Below are positions 1 through 11,154 of a stretch of DNA of 64,000 nucleotides, in pieces (positions within the stretch are counted from its first letter, which is position 1; each line of letters starts with the position of its first letter). A program made the translations under genes and the position numbers. Location of the stretch: assembly GCA_039881145.1 (NCBI GenBank), contig JAYKKI010000004.1, positions 49,345,501 through 49,409,500 on the forward strand. The letters run 5' to 3'. Below the pieces are notes generated by a model. That model was given only the letters and a program-made list of their open reading frames with translations, made no database searches and was not told where the DNA came from. This DNA is from Druceiella hillmani. Lineage: Eukaryota; Arthropoda; Insecta; Lepidoptera; Hepialidae.

Positions 1-380
1 TAATATTCCCCATGTAAATATTTTTCAGTTACAGCTATTGAATTATGTGCGGTTAATTTTCTGCCATTTTTTATTACTATTTCAAATTTCAGTTTCTATG
101 TCAAGTAATGTCAGAGAAAAAAGGGATGGAGAGACGAACACTTAGTGATCATATAAGGGTTCTCTTTTTCCTTTTAAAGTATGGAATCCTAAAAAGTACC
201 TACAAACGTTTCTGTAGGTACTATTTACGATTTATTAAAACTCGCATTTAGCGATAATAAATCAATTACTTGAAACATTTACGCGGAAAAGCACTCGTAT
301 TTATATTTTTGCATTCAGTGCGAGTTTCACTAAATAATGTGTATTACAATATTATAAATCTGAAAATCGGTAAATTTTTC
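1..380. other. AT-rich stretch, nothing recognised
   Basis: No repeat copy, structured motif or plausible reading frame is visible before the family B repeat that begins near position 381. Confidence 0.5.
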
Positions 381-840
381 GGTTTGTTTGTTACCTAATA
401 AAACTAAAGCCAAACAGCGAGTCGCTGCTAAATTTTATATGCTAGTAATTCATGTGCCAGAAAAAATCAATAAGATTAATTGCAGTTTCACTTCCGTGGA
501 ATAATGTCACGAAAAGTATGTGTGAACATTTATTACTCCATTATATATAAACAGCTAGACAAATTTTTATGGAACTTGGTAAAGAAATAGTTTATGATTC
601 AAGCCGAAAAATAAGATAATGCCTGTTGAACAAATTATTGTTTTCAATCTGTAAAAACTGTATGTTTTAAGGCGATCTAACTGACAAAAATTTAAACGTC
701 ATAAACGAACGCAGCGATGAAACGCTCCTGATTGGCTGGGCAGCGCATATTATTGTCTATATAAATGAGCGAGTTTGAGTAAAAAGAGAGACAAAATACG
801 ACAGACAGCGCGTAGCGCTGACTCTGTCCCACTTTAATTG
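381..840 (+). repeat. Dispersed repeat family B, copy 1 (promoter-like 3' part)
   Basis: This block matches two other places in the window. Positions about 380-690 match 3340-3685 (shared words include TTCACTTCCGTGGAATAATG and TTCAAGCCGAAAAATAAGAT), and about 665-800 match 2631-2790 (shared GCAGCGATGAAACGCTCCTG). The promoter-like part has an ATTGG (inverted CCAAT) at 731-735 followed by TATATAAAT at 758-766, then GAGTAAAAAGAGAGACAAAAT. It contains no coding sequence. It may be an LTR or the 5' end of a non-autonomous element; I cannot name the family. Confidence 0.7.
731..766 (+). promoter_or_regulatory. CCAAT-like plus TATA-like pair in repeat family B
   Basis: ATTGG at 731-735 lies about 22 bases before TATATAAAT at 758-766. 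The same pair recurs in the copy at 2710-2745 although flanking bases differ, which suggests the arrangement matters to the element. Promoter activity is inferred. Confidence 0.35.
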
Positions 841-1887
841 TCTTTAAATATATATGTGTGTATGTCTATGTATGTGAGGCTATAGTTGTCCCAACGAGGG
901 ATTGTACGTGCTTGGTACTGCACAGCAGTATTATAGTAGTATAGTCACGTGGAAAGCTATATGGTATACTTTACCTGTTTATATATTTTCATTTTTTGTT
1001 GAGTGTTTTTTATGCAATGGATAGTTCGAAAATTATTTGTAAAAATGTCCATTATTTATTACTGTGCCGATATTATATTAATTAATAATTAAAATTTTAA
1101 TTTTATATTGAAGCTTGGCCTCTATCAGGTGTCCCACGACAAGAAACGTCTTTTTTTCCTATATGCATTAATACAAATTTAGTAGTGCAATATGTGCATT
1201 AAAACTATTGGTCACGTTGAAAGGTTTTAAACCTGCATATGAGATCTAAATCTTGCCGCAGACAAACTCTATTTCCTTATAACAATTAAACTACAATAAA
1301 TGATTTTCCGAAAAACTAAATGTCTCTTGGATAAATCATGTGAATCGACGTGCGAAAGAAGGGATTGCATGAATACGTCGAGAATTGATCAACAGAATAA
1401 TTCCTGAAAATCAGTTTATTCTCTAAAATCAATCTATTATGTCAACATATTTTCATTAGGATGGAAGTCTAACTTCATGGATGCTTCCTATATCCCGTTC
1501 CAGGACGCTGAACGATAATCGAACGTATCTCATCTACACACCGCGTACTGCGGGGTATATGATTAACGTTTTATTTTAATGTTATGAGGAAACGAGTTTA
1601 ATGATAATGATTCAGATAACAGGTATTCGATTGGCGAGGTAATAATTATTTCGATTAAACTAATTGCTTAGTATTAACGTTTTCCTGCAGTTTATTAGAT
1701 TCATTGCACTTTGTATCGTATGTTTATTATTATTACTACTTATACTATTGTATTGCATTTTTAAAGTTCTTCAAACCCGTATATCTTCAATATTCTCTGA
1801 CCAATACAGTTATTTATATCATCTAGATATATATTTTACTAAAAATTTGTTAATATATTATTTAGTCTTTAACACAATACATGTAAT
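841..1887. other. AT-rich stretch, nothing recognised
   Basis: A TG/TA-rich patch lies at 850-880. The reading frame at 1664-1924 starts from a non-ATG codon, is leucine/isoleucine-rich as AT-rich DNA tends to be, and resembles no protein I know. Confidence 0.4.
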
Positions 1888-2076
1888 GAATATATTTGTA
1901 TTTAAATTCATTATTCACAAGTAAATGAAACTACGTGTATTACAGCATATTTAACAATTAGCAAAGATCTTTGCTAATATCCCACCTGAAGATGTAATAA
2001 AACGAAACCTAGGCCGTGGTAAAGAAATAAAAGAAAGTAGAAATAATACTACATCACGTAGTTTCATTTCATTGTG
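1888..2076. mobile_element. Foldback family A, collapsed copy with central palindrome
   Basis: The copy starts with a degraded outer end (GAATATATTTG...TTCATTATTCACAA). It runs through a shortened left arm into the 20-bp perfect palindrome TTAGCAAAGATCTTTGCTAA at 1958-1977, then through a nearly complete right arm (CCACCTGAAGATGTAAT, CGAAACCTAGGCCGTGG, AGAAAGTAGAAATAATACTA) to ATTGTG at 2076. The two arms meet directly with no spacer, so this looks like the minimal form of the family. There is no transposase. It is a non-autonomous foldback or MITE-type element of unknown superfamily. Confidence 0.7.
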
Positions 2077-2130
2077 TATATTTAAAGTTTTTCTAAAGAA
2101 GACAAAAATTATTTATTGTGACAAATATAA

Positions 2131-2245
2131 GATGAATCTTTGCTAATAGCCCACCTGAAGATGTAATACAACGAAACCTAGGTCGTGGTGAAGAATTTAA
2201 AGAAAGTAGAAATAATACTACATCACGTAGTTTCATTTAATTGTG
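2131..2245 (+). mobile_element. Foldback family A, solo right arm
   Basis: Only the right arm is present, from AATCTTTGCTAATAGCCCAC to TTTCATTTAATTGTG. It lies about 55 bases after the previous copy in the same orientation. Either a second insertion lost its left arm, or the right arm was duplicated locally. Confidence 0.7.
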
Positions 2246-2630
2246 GACAATACATATACCAACGGTGAACGTATTGTTAACTGTTAGGTCTAACTCAGAC
2301 GTACGATTTCCCAACGACATTAAAACTACAAAAAAGTCGTCGTCTGTAAGTAGCGAGTAGCAAATTAGTATGGCAACGAGTCATAGCACATACACTTGCG
2401 ACCACAGATTCAAATAGCATTAAATGATATGAACAAAATTAAATCTGTGCCTGCGACACACTGAAGTCGGTTTCGTTGACAGTCGTAAGGTGTCGCAGAT
2501 ATCACCCACAAAACTGTTGCAGGCGGCCACTCATATGTGCAACAATTCATTATAATGATTAATAAAGAAATATGACTATAGAAAGTCATATTTCTTTGTT
2601 AATCATTATTTTTTAATTGACATTTTTAAA
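2246..2630. other. Moderate-GC single-copy stretch
   Basis: Positions 2270-2530 are less AT-rich than the surroundings and match nothing else in the window. No frame looks coding. The hairpin at 2554-2607 is listed separately. Confidence 0.35.
2554..2607. repeat. Short hairpin, 24-bp arms
   Basis: Arms 2554-2577 and 2584-2607 are reverse complements with a single mismatch, separated by 6 bases (arm core AAGAAATATGACT). It may be the remnant of a very short inverted-repeat element. A small RNA precursor is possible but unsupported. Confidence 0.7.
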
Positions 2631-2790
2631 ATTAAACCATATTTTTTACGGCTATCTAACTTAGAAAAATTGAAACATCACGAACGAAAGCAGCGATGAA
2701 ACGCTCCTGATTGGTTGGGCAGCGCGTACTGTTGTACATATAAATAAGCGAGACTGAGTAAAAGAAAGACAAAATACAATAGCATATTGT
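2631..2790 (+). repeat. Dispersed repeat family B, promoter-like segment only
   Basis: Matches 665-800. GCGATGAAACGCTCCTGATT is followed by ATTGG at 2710-2714 and TATAAAT at 2739-2745, then AGACTGAGTAAAAGAAAGAC. The part seen at 381-660 is absent here, while the copy at 3340 has that part and lacks this one. The two pieces can therefore exist separately. Confidence 0.7.
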
Positions 2791-3339
2791 CTAAGCTTTT
2801 ATGTATGGAAAAGCGTTTTATTAGCGAAAAGGTTTTGAAACGTATTGTATAATTTTTGAGAACATCTATTCTATCATTAGTCTTTTAATTAAGGAAAACA
2901 GAATGTGAATAGAGAGAAAATAGCCCGGTAACCCGCGTTATCAAGTGGAATACAATTTTTTCTGAAGATTTTTGAAAGCTTATATGGACAGTGAGTTTCT
3001 GGTTAAATTTTAGTTTCCAATGAATTCCATAATTTAATGGCATACACAGCAAAGGAAGTTCATAAAAGGACTAATAAAGTTCAGGAATGAGAAGCAGGCG
3101 TAAGTTTTCAGAAACTAAACTGAAGCTACGGATAAATAGATCCGTGAATATGACACTGGTAAAAGAATACCTATGTGAATAGTTTAAACACTGAGAAGTA
3201 ATGAAATGATGTTAATATTACGCCGATCATGAATCGTCACCCATTTTTGGCGTGATCTAAATTCAGAAATGTATGGTAATTTGGTAGCACATCTCTTCAT
3301 AATCAAACTAGATCTAAAGTAGCACAATTGTTTTAGAGC
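2791..3339. other. No recognisable feature
   Basis: A purine-leaning stretch between two family B pieces. I see no repeats shared with the rest of the window and no coding frame. Confidence 0.4.
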
Positions 3340-3685
3340 TACCTAATAAAACTATAGCTGCTACTCTTTATGTGTTTGTAGTTCTACACTTTATGTGCTT
3401 GTAGCGCTTTATGCGCTGCTACACTTTATGTGCTTGTAATTCATGTGCTAGAAAAAACATAATATTAATCGCAGTTTCACTTCCGTGGAATAATGACACG
3501 AAAAGTGTGTGTGAATATTTATTACTCCGTTATGCCTAAATAGCTAGACAATTTTTTATGAACTTGGTAAAGAAATAGTTTATTATTCAAGCCGAAAAAT
3601 AAGATAATGCCTGTTGGACAAATTAATGTTTTCAATCTGAAAAAACCGTATTTTTTAAGGCGATCTAACTGAGAAAAATTAGAAA
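3340..3685 (+). repeat. Dispersed repeat family B, copy lacking the promoter segment
   Basis: Begins near CTACCTAATAAAACTATAGC and ends at GGCGATCTAACTGAGAAAAA, matching 390-690. Within 3360-3440 a motif of the form CTACACTTTATGTGCTTGTAG is repeated imperfectly three to four times; this local expansion is absent from copy 1. Confidence 0.7.
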
Positions 3686-4235
3686 ATGAATTACAAACAA
3701 GACAAACTACAATAACAGTCTCTGATAAACAAAAAAAAAGCGATATCAAGTGTAGTAAAAGCACTTGAAAACTAAAATTAAACAAAGCAACTAAATAATC
3801 CGTCGGTATATTTACGATATATGAAGTTTTCTAAATTTTATGAACGACTGTTCACAAACCTATGTATTCCGTTAATATAACAGAAATAACTAATGCCAAT
3901 TATATTATATTTCATTTTTTTTAATTTTACGAAATATTATGTCGCAGCCCTATCTATTAGCACTCAACGGCCAATCCGCTGCAATTGCTATTTCCATAAT
4001 TGAATGTTGCTATTAAGTTTAAAATGTTGTCAGCTCCAGGCTGTCCAGTGTTGCCATATCGTGTCTCGCCTAGTCGCCTCTCAGTGGCAATAAGCCCGCC
4101 ATTTTATTATTGTTACGGACGGTGGAGATTTTATAGCGCCCGATGTGTTTTGCATTAAAGTCACATTTAATTCAATATCCGCTACGTACTAATAAAATTG
4201 TTCATTCGTAGCGGCAACTGATATGTACGATTGAA
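3686..4235. other. No gene; moderate-GC patch at 4000-4150
   Basis: The patch around 4030-4140 (CAGTGTTGCCATATCG, AATAAGCCCGCCATTTTA) is less AT-rich than its flanks but shows no credible frame. Confidence 0.35.
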
Positions 4236-4692
4236 TAAAAAAGGGTGCGTGTACTTATGTACGCGCGTGAGAAGTTATACTTCTTTGGTATCATTAAATA
4301 ATACATACGGACAGATAACCTCAATTATATTGGAGCACTTGAAAAAATCTATAGACACAATTTTTTCACTAATATTTACGAATAGTAAATATATTAATCA
4401 AAATATTGAATTTAAATCACTACTGAATATAATTTATCAGCACATATATAAATCGCACTTATATGAAACTAAAACACGTGTGTGAATGTAGACACTAGAA
4501 ACATGTGGATAAATACTATGAATATGAAAACAGTGAACAGAGGCGACAATAGTGCCAATATCTTTTGTTTCGAGACTGCAACCGCTGCAACTTCATACTG
4601 TAACTTTTGTGTGACGAATCTTAAAATTTCACTCTCATCATTTTTTCATAACGCGCCTAAAGAAGTATAACTTCAAAACATATGTACATCCA
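4236..4692. mobile_element. Inverted-end element family D (non-autonomous)
   Basis: The left end (about 4239-4290) contains GAAGTTATACTTCTTT preceded by TGTACTTATGT. The right end (about 4638-4690) is its reverse complement, AAAGAAGTATAACTTC followed by ACATATGTACA. The ends therefore form imperfect terminal inverted repeats about 450 bp apart. The interior (frames at 4231-4485 and 4482-4670) resembles no transposase. A diverged single end recurs at 59493-59535. Confidence 0.5.
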
Positions 4693-4863
4693 GTTGCTGT
4701 TACCCGATGAAGATAAGACCAAAAATTGGGTGATTGACTGTACGATTTTATTATTCTTACTTCTTCTATAGTGGCGAATTATAAACATCTTAACTATATG
4801 ACGTTTCCATCAACTTTCATCGGATATATGAACACGTAAGAGCATTTTTTTTAAGTATAAAGA

Positions 4864-5470
4864 AAAAACCGGCCAAGTGCAAGTCGGACTCGTATACGAA
4901 GGCATCCGTAGCACCAAACAATATTAAACTTATAAGTTTGTATTTCTCAAAGATACTGTTAAAAACAAAGTTGTTGTTGCTCTCTGTACCGAATATATTC
5001 CATATCTCAAAAACTACACAACATACTTTGTAAGTTTATTTTAAGTTGTGCTACTTTAATTTTTTTCAAAATTGTACACAAATTAGTTGTAAAGTTAGAG
5101 GGGGGGGGGGGTGCACTTTTTAAGACTTTAGAAGTGCATATCTCACCAACTATTGATATAATTAAAAAAGTTATTTTGGAACCCTATATCATTTTTAATC
5201 TTCGTCTTTAATTCTATAACTATTTAACGATACCTCACACGCCTATGTGCATTGGATTTTTTCATCCCTCAGTTACATGTATGAAGTGCCACACTTAAAA
5301 TTTTTCTTTTTCATAATTCCACTATTTCATTATATAGATGTTCATAGAAGAGACCTACCATCCAAATTTCATCTACATAGTGCCAATAATATCCGAGTAA
5401 ATCCGAGCTACTGGACAGACGGACAGGACGAAATTAGAAGGGTTGAACCTCTTCCCTCTGTCTACGAGTT
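4864..5470 (-). mobile_element. Lepidopteran dispersed repeat family C, inverted copy
   Basis: Starts with AACCGGCCAAGTGCAAGTCG, the reverse complement of the element end seen at 38085-38130 and 63575-63626. It ends near GACAGACGGACAGGACGAAA and CTCTGTCTACG. Both ends match my memory of a repeat common in lepidopteran genomic clones. A run of 12 G at 5100-5111 interrupts it. The 75-codon frame at 5247-5474 lies entirely inside and is not a gene. Direction is relative to the copies at 37.7 and 63.1 kb. Confidence 0.75.
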
Positions 5471-6184
5471 TTAGTTAGAATTTTTAAATAAAGTTATGCA
5501 TGGAATTCCGTAATAGACAACACAGGAAGCTATAATTAACTAATTTATATAAAATACACGTTTATATTGAAAATGTGTATTTTCACATGAAATAAATATA
5601 TTCATTTACTATATGTTTTTTTATCCACAAAATGGTGGCTAGTTTAGCTTTGCTATAAACAGCACCGACGCAGCACAGCTAGTACTACTTACACAACATA
5701 CGTTACCTACAAAACATATTTCGTTACCAAATCTTCGTAATTTCTAGTCGATATTGAAAATATTCCCTATTTAAATAACAAATATTAAACCACCATATAT
5801 TTATAAATTATGAGTAATGTAGCTCTGAGCTTTTTAGTTACCACGATCCTCAAAGACATATCTTTAAGATATAATATAAATAAGTAAAGCTTTGTACCCA
5901 CATCAGGATCTATGTAAATGAAATAATATATTTCTATTGTGACAAAAATTTATGCGACTTTGAATAATTTAGGTACGAAACCCTCGTAGTGCGAATTCGA
6001 TTCAAAGTTGGCCAGTTTTTCATCCAGTCGTCCGGTTTTTTTTCATAGCCTACGAAACTTGATAATCGTAACACTTCTGTATTTACAATATATTCAGTAA
6101 AAATTCAACAGCATTTTTTTTACAAGTGCGTAAATAATTGTTTTCACTTTGTGATGTCAGAAAACTTTATTAAACACTCTAATA
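5471..6184. other. AT-rich stretch with a family C tip
   Basis: Positions about 5972-6040 (ACGAAACCCTCGTAGTGCGA then AAGTTGGCCAGTTTTT) look like a decayed family C terminus. The rest shows nothing. Confidence 0.45.
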
Positions 6185-6589
6185 CTATAAAATATGTACA
6201 TATATATTTACATTATTGAAATATTAAACTTAAAAACCTGAAATAAATTTTCAAAACAGGTTTTTGAGAAAAAATCTCCGAATAATCTACTGAATAATAA
6301 TTTTAAAAATTGTCAATTACGTGATATGAATATTATTTTGTTACAGTTCCAACAGTAAATAAAAAGCATTCAATACACAATTTTACCTGAATCGTAAGTG
6401 ATATTTCACACTAATATTTTTATATTGATGTATCTTCTTTTATTCAATAGTTCAATTATCATTAGGTAAATACAAAATATGTAATATTTTAATCGTCTCC
6501 TAACTAAGAAAAAACCTTTTCAATGTGAACCATGTGTATTTTTTATTTAAATTCACATGTTAACTTTAAGCCTAAGTCCTTAGTACGTA

Positions 6590-6620
<31 letters not shown>

Positions 6621-7140
6621 TCTTTGCTTACATTATTGTAATATTAAACTTAAAAAACTTAAATAAATTGTCGAAACAAGTTTTTGAAAAAAATCTCCAA
6701 ATAATCAACTGAATAATAATTTAAGAAATTGTCATTCAATACACAATTTTAATTGAACCATAAGTGACATTTCACACTAATATTTTTATTTTGACATATC
6801 TTCATTTATTCAATAGTTCAATTATCATTAGGTGAATACAAAAACATGTAATATTTTAATGGTCTTCTAACTATGAAAACGTTTTCAATGTGAACCATGT
6901 GTACTTTTTATTTAAATTCACGTGTAAACTTTAAATAAGCTTGTTTTCAAGGGCATTTTGGATCCATAATATTATTATCGTATGAAATAACATACATCTA
7001 CGTATTAGACTATTTGCTATATACAAAACATTTATTTTTTGTATTCAATAATCAAATTTTCATTGAGTGTATACAAAAATATGTATTGTATTAAGAATCT
7101 TCTATTAAAAATAGGTTCTAAACTTGAGCCATATATATTT
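6185..7140 (+). repeat. Three diverged tandem copies of a roughly 400-bp unit
   Basis: Copy 1 spans about 6205-6575 and copy 2 about 6625-6935. They share the order TTACATTATTG, ATATTAAACTTAAAAA, AATCTCC, CAATACACAATTTTA, TTCACACTAATATTTTTAT, AATAGTTCAATTATCATTAG and CAATGTGAACCATGTGTA. A shorter third copy at about 7030-7140 keeps only the later part. A TA microsatellite (6599-6621) sits at the junction of copies 1 and 2. Function unknown. Confidence 0.75.
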
Positions 7141-7189
7141 TTCTGTTTTTTTTTTGTTTACAACATTTTTATAACGCCCCTAGTCGGTG

Positions 7190-8330
7190 AACATTAGTTA
7201 AATTTTGTAGAGTCTACCACTTCATAAAAATTAGCTAATCACTTTTTTGGTACAGTAAGTGTGACTGTAAATTGTAGAGATTTTGATATTACGACTCAAA
7301 GAAAAGGGGACATATTTAATATGGGTATAAGAGTTTCAGAAGTAGTGGAGAGACTGGCCACTAAATCTGCACTCCAAAAGTGTTACTATCTATGCCATTT
7401 CTTTTATAATAAACTTAAGTACTGAAATGCATTTTAAAGAGCGTCTTGTTGTATCACATTATCATCAAATAAAATTACATATATCGCCCAGTTTTTTGTT
7501 CGTTTACCTCTTTTTTGTAATATTTTATTATATATTTTATTATATATATTATAATGACTTATAATGGCGAAAAGAAAAGGGGGCATATTTGATGTATTTA
7601 TAAGGGTTTCAGAAGTAGTGGGGAGACTGGCCACTAACGCTGCCCTCCCAACAATGTGTAACCATAACTATCTACGCTATTTCTTTTAAAATAAACTTAA
7701 GTATTGAAATGCAATTTAAAGAGTATCTTATTGTATCACATTATCATCATATAAATTTACATATTTCGCACAAAGTTTATTTTTGTTTATAACCTTAGAA
7801 ACCATAAAAATTAACTAATTATCGCTTTCGAGTCGGGTACACCTATAGACTACAGAGATTTTATTACTACCAGTTATAACTGAAAAAAGGTAACGTATTT
7901 GAGTTGGTGATAATAGTGTCGAATGTAGTGGAGAGACTGGCCACTAATGCCGTCCTTCAAACACTGTTTCAATTGTAAATATCTGTGCCACATCTTTTAT
8001 AATAAACTTAAGTATTGAAATGCATTTTAAAGAGAGAATTGTTCTCTTACGCAATCATCATTGGAGTTATATATACCTTCACACTGCAGTGGCAGGTCGC
8101 CCACAGTTTAATTTGTTTACGTCCTTTTTATAGCACTCCTATCGGTAAACCTTGAAACCATAAAAATTAACTAATTATAGCTTTCGAGACAGGTACACCT
8201 ATAGACTACAGAGATTTTATTACTACCACTTATAAGTGAAAAGAGGGACGTATTTGACGTGGTGATAAGAGTCTCACTAAAGCTGCTCTCCAACCAGTAT
8301 TTAAATTGTAAATATCTACGCCATATCCTT
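7190..8330 (+). repeat. Four diverged tandem copies of a roughly 270-330-bp unit
   Basis: The marker phrase AGACTGGCCACTAA occurs at 7351, 7624 and 7934. A decayed fourth version lies near 8268. Each is followed by AATAAACTTAAGTA and TGAAATGCA...TTTAAAGAG. Spacing is 273, 310 and about 330 bases. The units are unrelated to the cluster immediately before, so two different local amplifications sit back to back. Confidence 0.75.
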
Positions 8331-9510
8331 TACACACACACACACTATATGTGTATATGGTGCAATGATTAACATAGATATCCTGACCACATTAAAAAAT
8401 ATTACAACCTGTGCGGGAGACAATTCCATGCGAAATTAAAAATAAAATAAAATCAGCTTCTCAACGCCTGAATCTAACCAGATTCGCCTCTGCCCTCGAG
8501 TCGCCGTATTGAAGCAATAATTCGGTGTTGGCAACAGCTGTGGCCCCAATCGGCCTTCGTTCCCAGGACTCTCAGGCTATTTTAGTACCGGGGACTTTGA
8601 TAGGCTGGAAGCTGACATATGCGGCACACGTTATGGGATCTTTGAACGTTCTCACACATGGAATTATCTAGATTCATTTGTATTTGTACGGCGGCTTCTG
8701 GCGGTTGACTATAAAGTTAATGCTCGTTACTGCCACCGTTATACTCAATACGCGCCGTCTTCACTACATAATAGCTTATTATAGCCATGTTTATCGCTTC
8801 TTTATTATACACTAAATAAAAAAAACTGAACAGATCATGGGCAACAAATGATAACATCAAACAATTGAAAAGAATACAAACAAACTTTAAATGCAAAAAA
8901 GTTATCGCTCGCGATTTGGTCCACCTTTTTCATAGGCCTAATAAATAATTTTCCCCATACGAAAAAATATGTTTTTCTTTTTCACCCGTTTTTACCCAAC
9001 TATGACGAAGCTAATGAGTTGGGGTATAATTTCAGCAGTCTCTGTAAATATGCAAGTTAATTCCCTCGTAAAAGCAAAAGTTTGAGCGATTTCAAAAGAG
9101 TTTATGGATTTATCTAAATAAATAGAATATCGTGGGCTAAATCTTATCTTAAGCGCTTGGCAGTGCTTAAGCCCAATTTTTCGAAGTACGCCCTACTCCA
9201 TTTGTACAAATAGTTCCAATAACTTTTGACCCTATATGTACCTAGGTTATAATTGAAATCCCGAGCTATAAATCACTGATGTAACAACTATCTTTCGGTA
9301 TAAAGTAATCATGACTTTCATACATCTAGTTTTATTTTTTTTTCAAGATATCAACCTTGAGAATCGTTGATTTTGTGCACTTACTGACTTAGTGATCGAC
9401 CATCAAACATATTGTCAACTTTTAATATGCCTAAAACCTTGTAATTTGGAGCATATATAGTGTAATACGTGTACGTAACAGGAAAAATAAGGAAATGCTG
9501 AAGCTGGTTC
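8331..9510. other. No gene; GC-elevated island at 8440-8770
   Basis: Positions 8440-8770 are single-copy and clearly less AT-rich (CTGCCCTCGAGTCGCC, AGCTGTGGCCCCAATCGGCC), but stops interrupt every frame. An imperfect hairpin at 9133-9174 pairs GGGCT with AGCCC and CTTAAGCGC with GTGCTTAAG. A conserved non-coding element is possible. Confidence 0.35.
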
Positions 9511-10130
9511 GATGACTTCAAAATTAAGAATAAAGTTATGTCTTCAGTTACTTCACAATAGTGTGAATGAAGAGGTACATTGATAACCTTGTTCTATTTC
9601 TTTCTAAACATTGATTGATGACTTGAAAATTGGGAATAAAGTTATGTCTTCGGTTACTTCACAAAAGTGTGAATGAAGAGGTAGATTGATAACTTTGTTC
9701 TATTTCTTTATAAACATTGATTGATGACTTGAAAGTTGGGAATAAAGTTATGTCTTCGGTTACTTCACAAAAGTGTAAATGAAGAGGTACTTTGATAACC
9801 TTATTTTATTTCTTTCTAAACATTGATTGATGGCTTGAAAATTGGGAATAAAGTTATGTCTTCGGTTACTTCACAAAAGTGTAAATGAAGAGGTACATTA
9901 ATAACCTTGTTCTACTTCTTTCTAAACATTGATTGATAACTTGAAAATTGGGAATAAAGTTATGTCTTCGGTTACTTCACAAAAGTTTAAATGAAGAGGT
10001 ACATTGATAACCTTGTTCTATTTCTTTCTAAACATTGATTGATGACTTGAAAATTGGGAATAAAGTTATGTCTTCGGTTACTTCACAAAAGTGTGAATAA
10101 AGGTACCTCTTTTTTTGATAACTTTGTTTT
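9511..10130 (+). repeat. 106-bp minisatellite, about six copies
   Basis: The start word GATGACTTGAAAATTGGGAA (or a close variant) occurs at 9511, 9617, 9723, 9829, 9935 and 10041, so the period is exactly 106 each time. Each unit continues AATAAAGTTATGTCTTCGGT, TACTTCACAAAAGTGT, GAAGAGGTAC and TTCTAAACATTGATT. The first copy is the most diverged and the last is truncated. No frame persists across units. Confidence 0.95.
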
Positions 10131-11115
10131 ATTAATTTTTATTAACAAATTCGAACAACAGATATATAATGTCTAATTCTTTCTCATCCGCTTATAATGA
10201 TGAGATTGATTAAAAATAATCTATTTATCTCAAACTGTTTTTATACCACGCTAAAATCTGGGTACTAACAAGTGTTTTTCGTCATTCAAATGCGGATTCA
10301 GGATTCAAATTCTTATAAATAAGTTTGCGCCTATGTATTAATATATAAAATTATATTGTAAAATGTTTGTGAAAAGTATAAAATCGAAGGAATCGTACAG
10401 AATAAAAGAGACCTACACCTCTGATGTAGAACATGGCTAAAGGAGAAAAAAGGAGAAGTTTGCGCCTCAAATGCAAAGCCTGGTTTTAAATTTATAATAC
10501 ATTTTACTTTACTTTTATAAGCATTTTCTACTATAACTATTACTATATTACTATAATTATTACTATATTACTATAATTATTACTCTCTTACTATAACTAT
10601 TTTTAACAAAATTGATTTGACAAATTTTAGATTTTATATTTTTCTTTTGTTTCTAAACAGTCGGCGAGAGTAAGTTTAATACGGCATCTATTAAGATATT
10701 GTCAAGTGTGAACAATTTTATTCAAAATTTATTTCGAATTATAAGTTTCCAAAAGACGAATTTAAAACGTTTAAGAAAAGTGCGGTTGTTTGTTTAAATA
10801 ATTAAATTTTACTTTAAATTATGATAACCATCATAAAAATTATGATATTAAATAAATTATGATAAACTTTTAATAAATCTATGTTTTATAAAAGAATCAA
10901 ATACCTCTCAAATTTCATATTTCAAAGACTAACAATACAGGCGGAATTGTTTAATTTGTAAATACATATATACCTAGTTAGTGAGGAAATTTTGAAAAAA
11001 AACTATTTGTTAGTGGATGCGTATATTACGATGGAGCATAACTTCCAAAGTTTATGCTTCCAGGGCCAGTGGTAAAGACTAGGTGTTTATATACCAGATG
11101 CTCAATCAATATTTA

Positions 11116-11119
<4 letters not shown>
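10131..11119. other. AT-rich stretch with a small 20-bp tandem repeat
   Basis: A 20-bp unit (ACTATAATTATTACTATATT) repeats about 3.5 times at 10530-10600. No other feature is seen. Confidence 0.6.

Positions 11120-11150
<31 letters not shown>
11120..11150. repeat. TA microsatellite
   Basis: Uninterrupted alternating TA over about 30 bases. Confidence 0.95.

Positions 11151-11154
<4 letters not shown>

Noticed and set aside
2554..2607. microRNA precursor
   Set aside because: Near-perfect short arms with a 6-base loop are more like a miniature inverted repeat than a typical precursor; no expression evidence.
3522..3785. 87-codon minus frame
   Set aside because: Lies mostly in repeat family B; Phe/Leu-rich AT noise.
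5247..5474. 75-codon + frame
   Set aside because: Lies fully inside a dispersed family C repeat and shows no domain.
9511..10130. CRISPR array
   Set aside because: The whole 106-base unit is repeated, with no unique spacers between short repeats, so it is a minisatellite.
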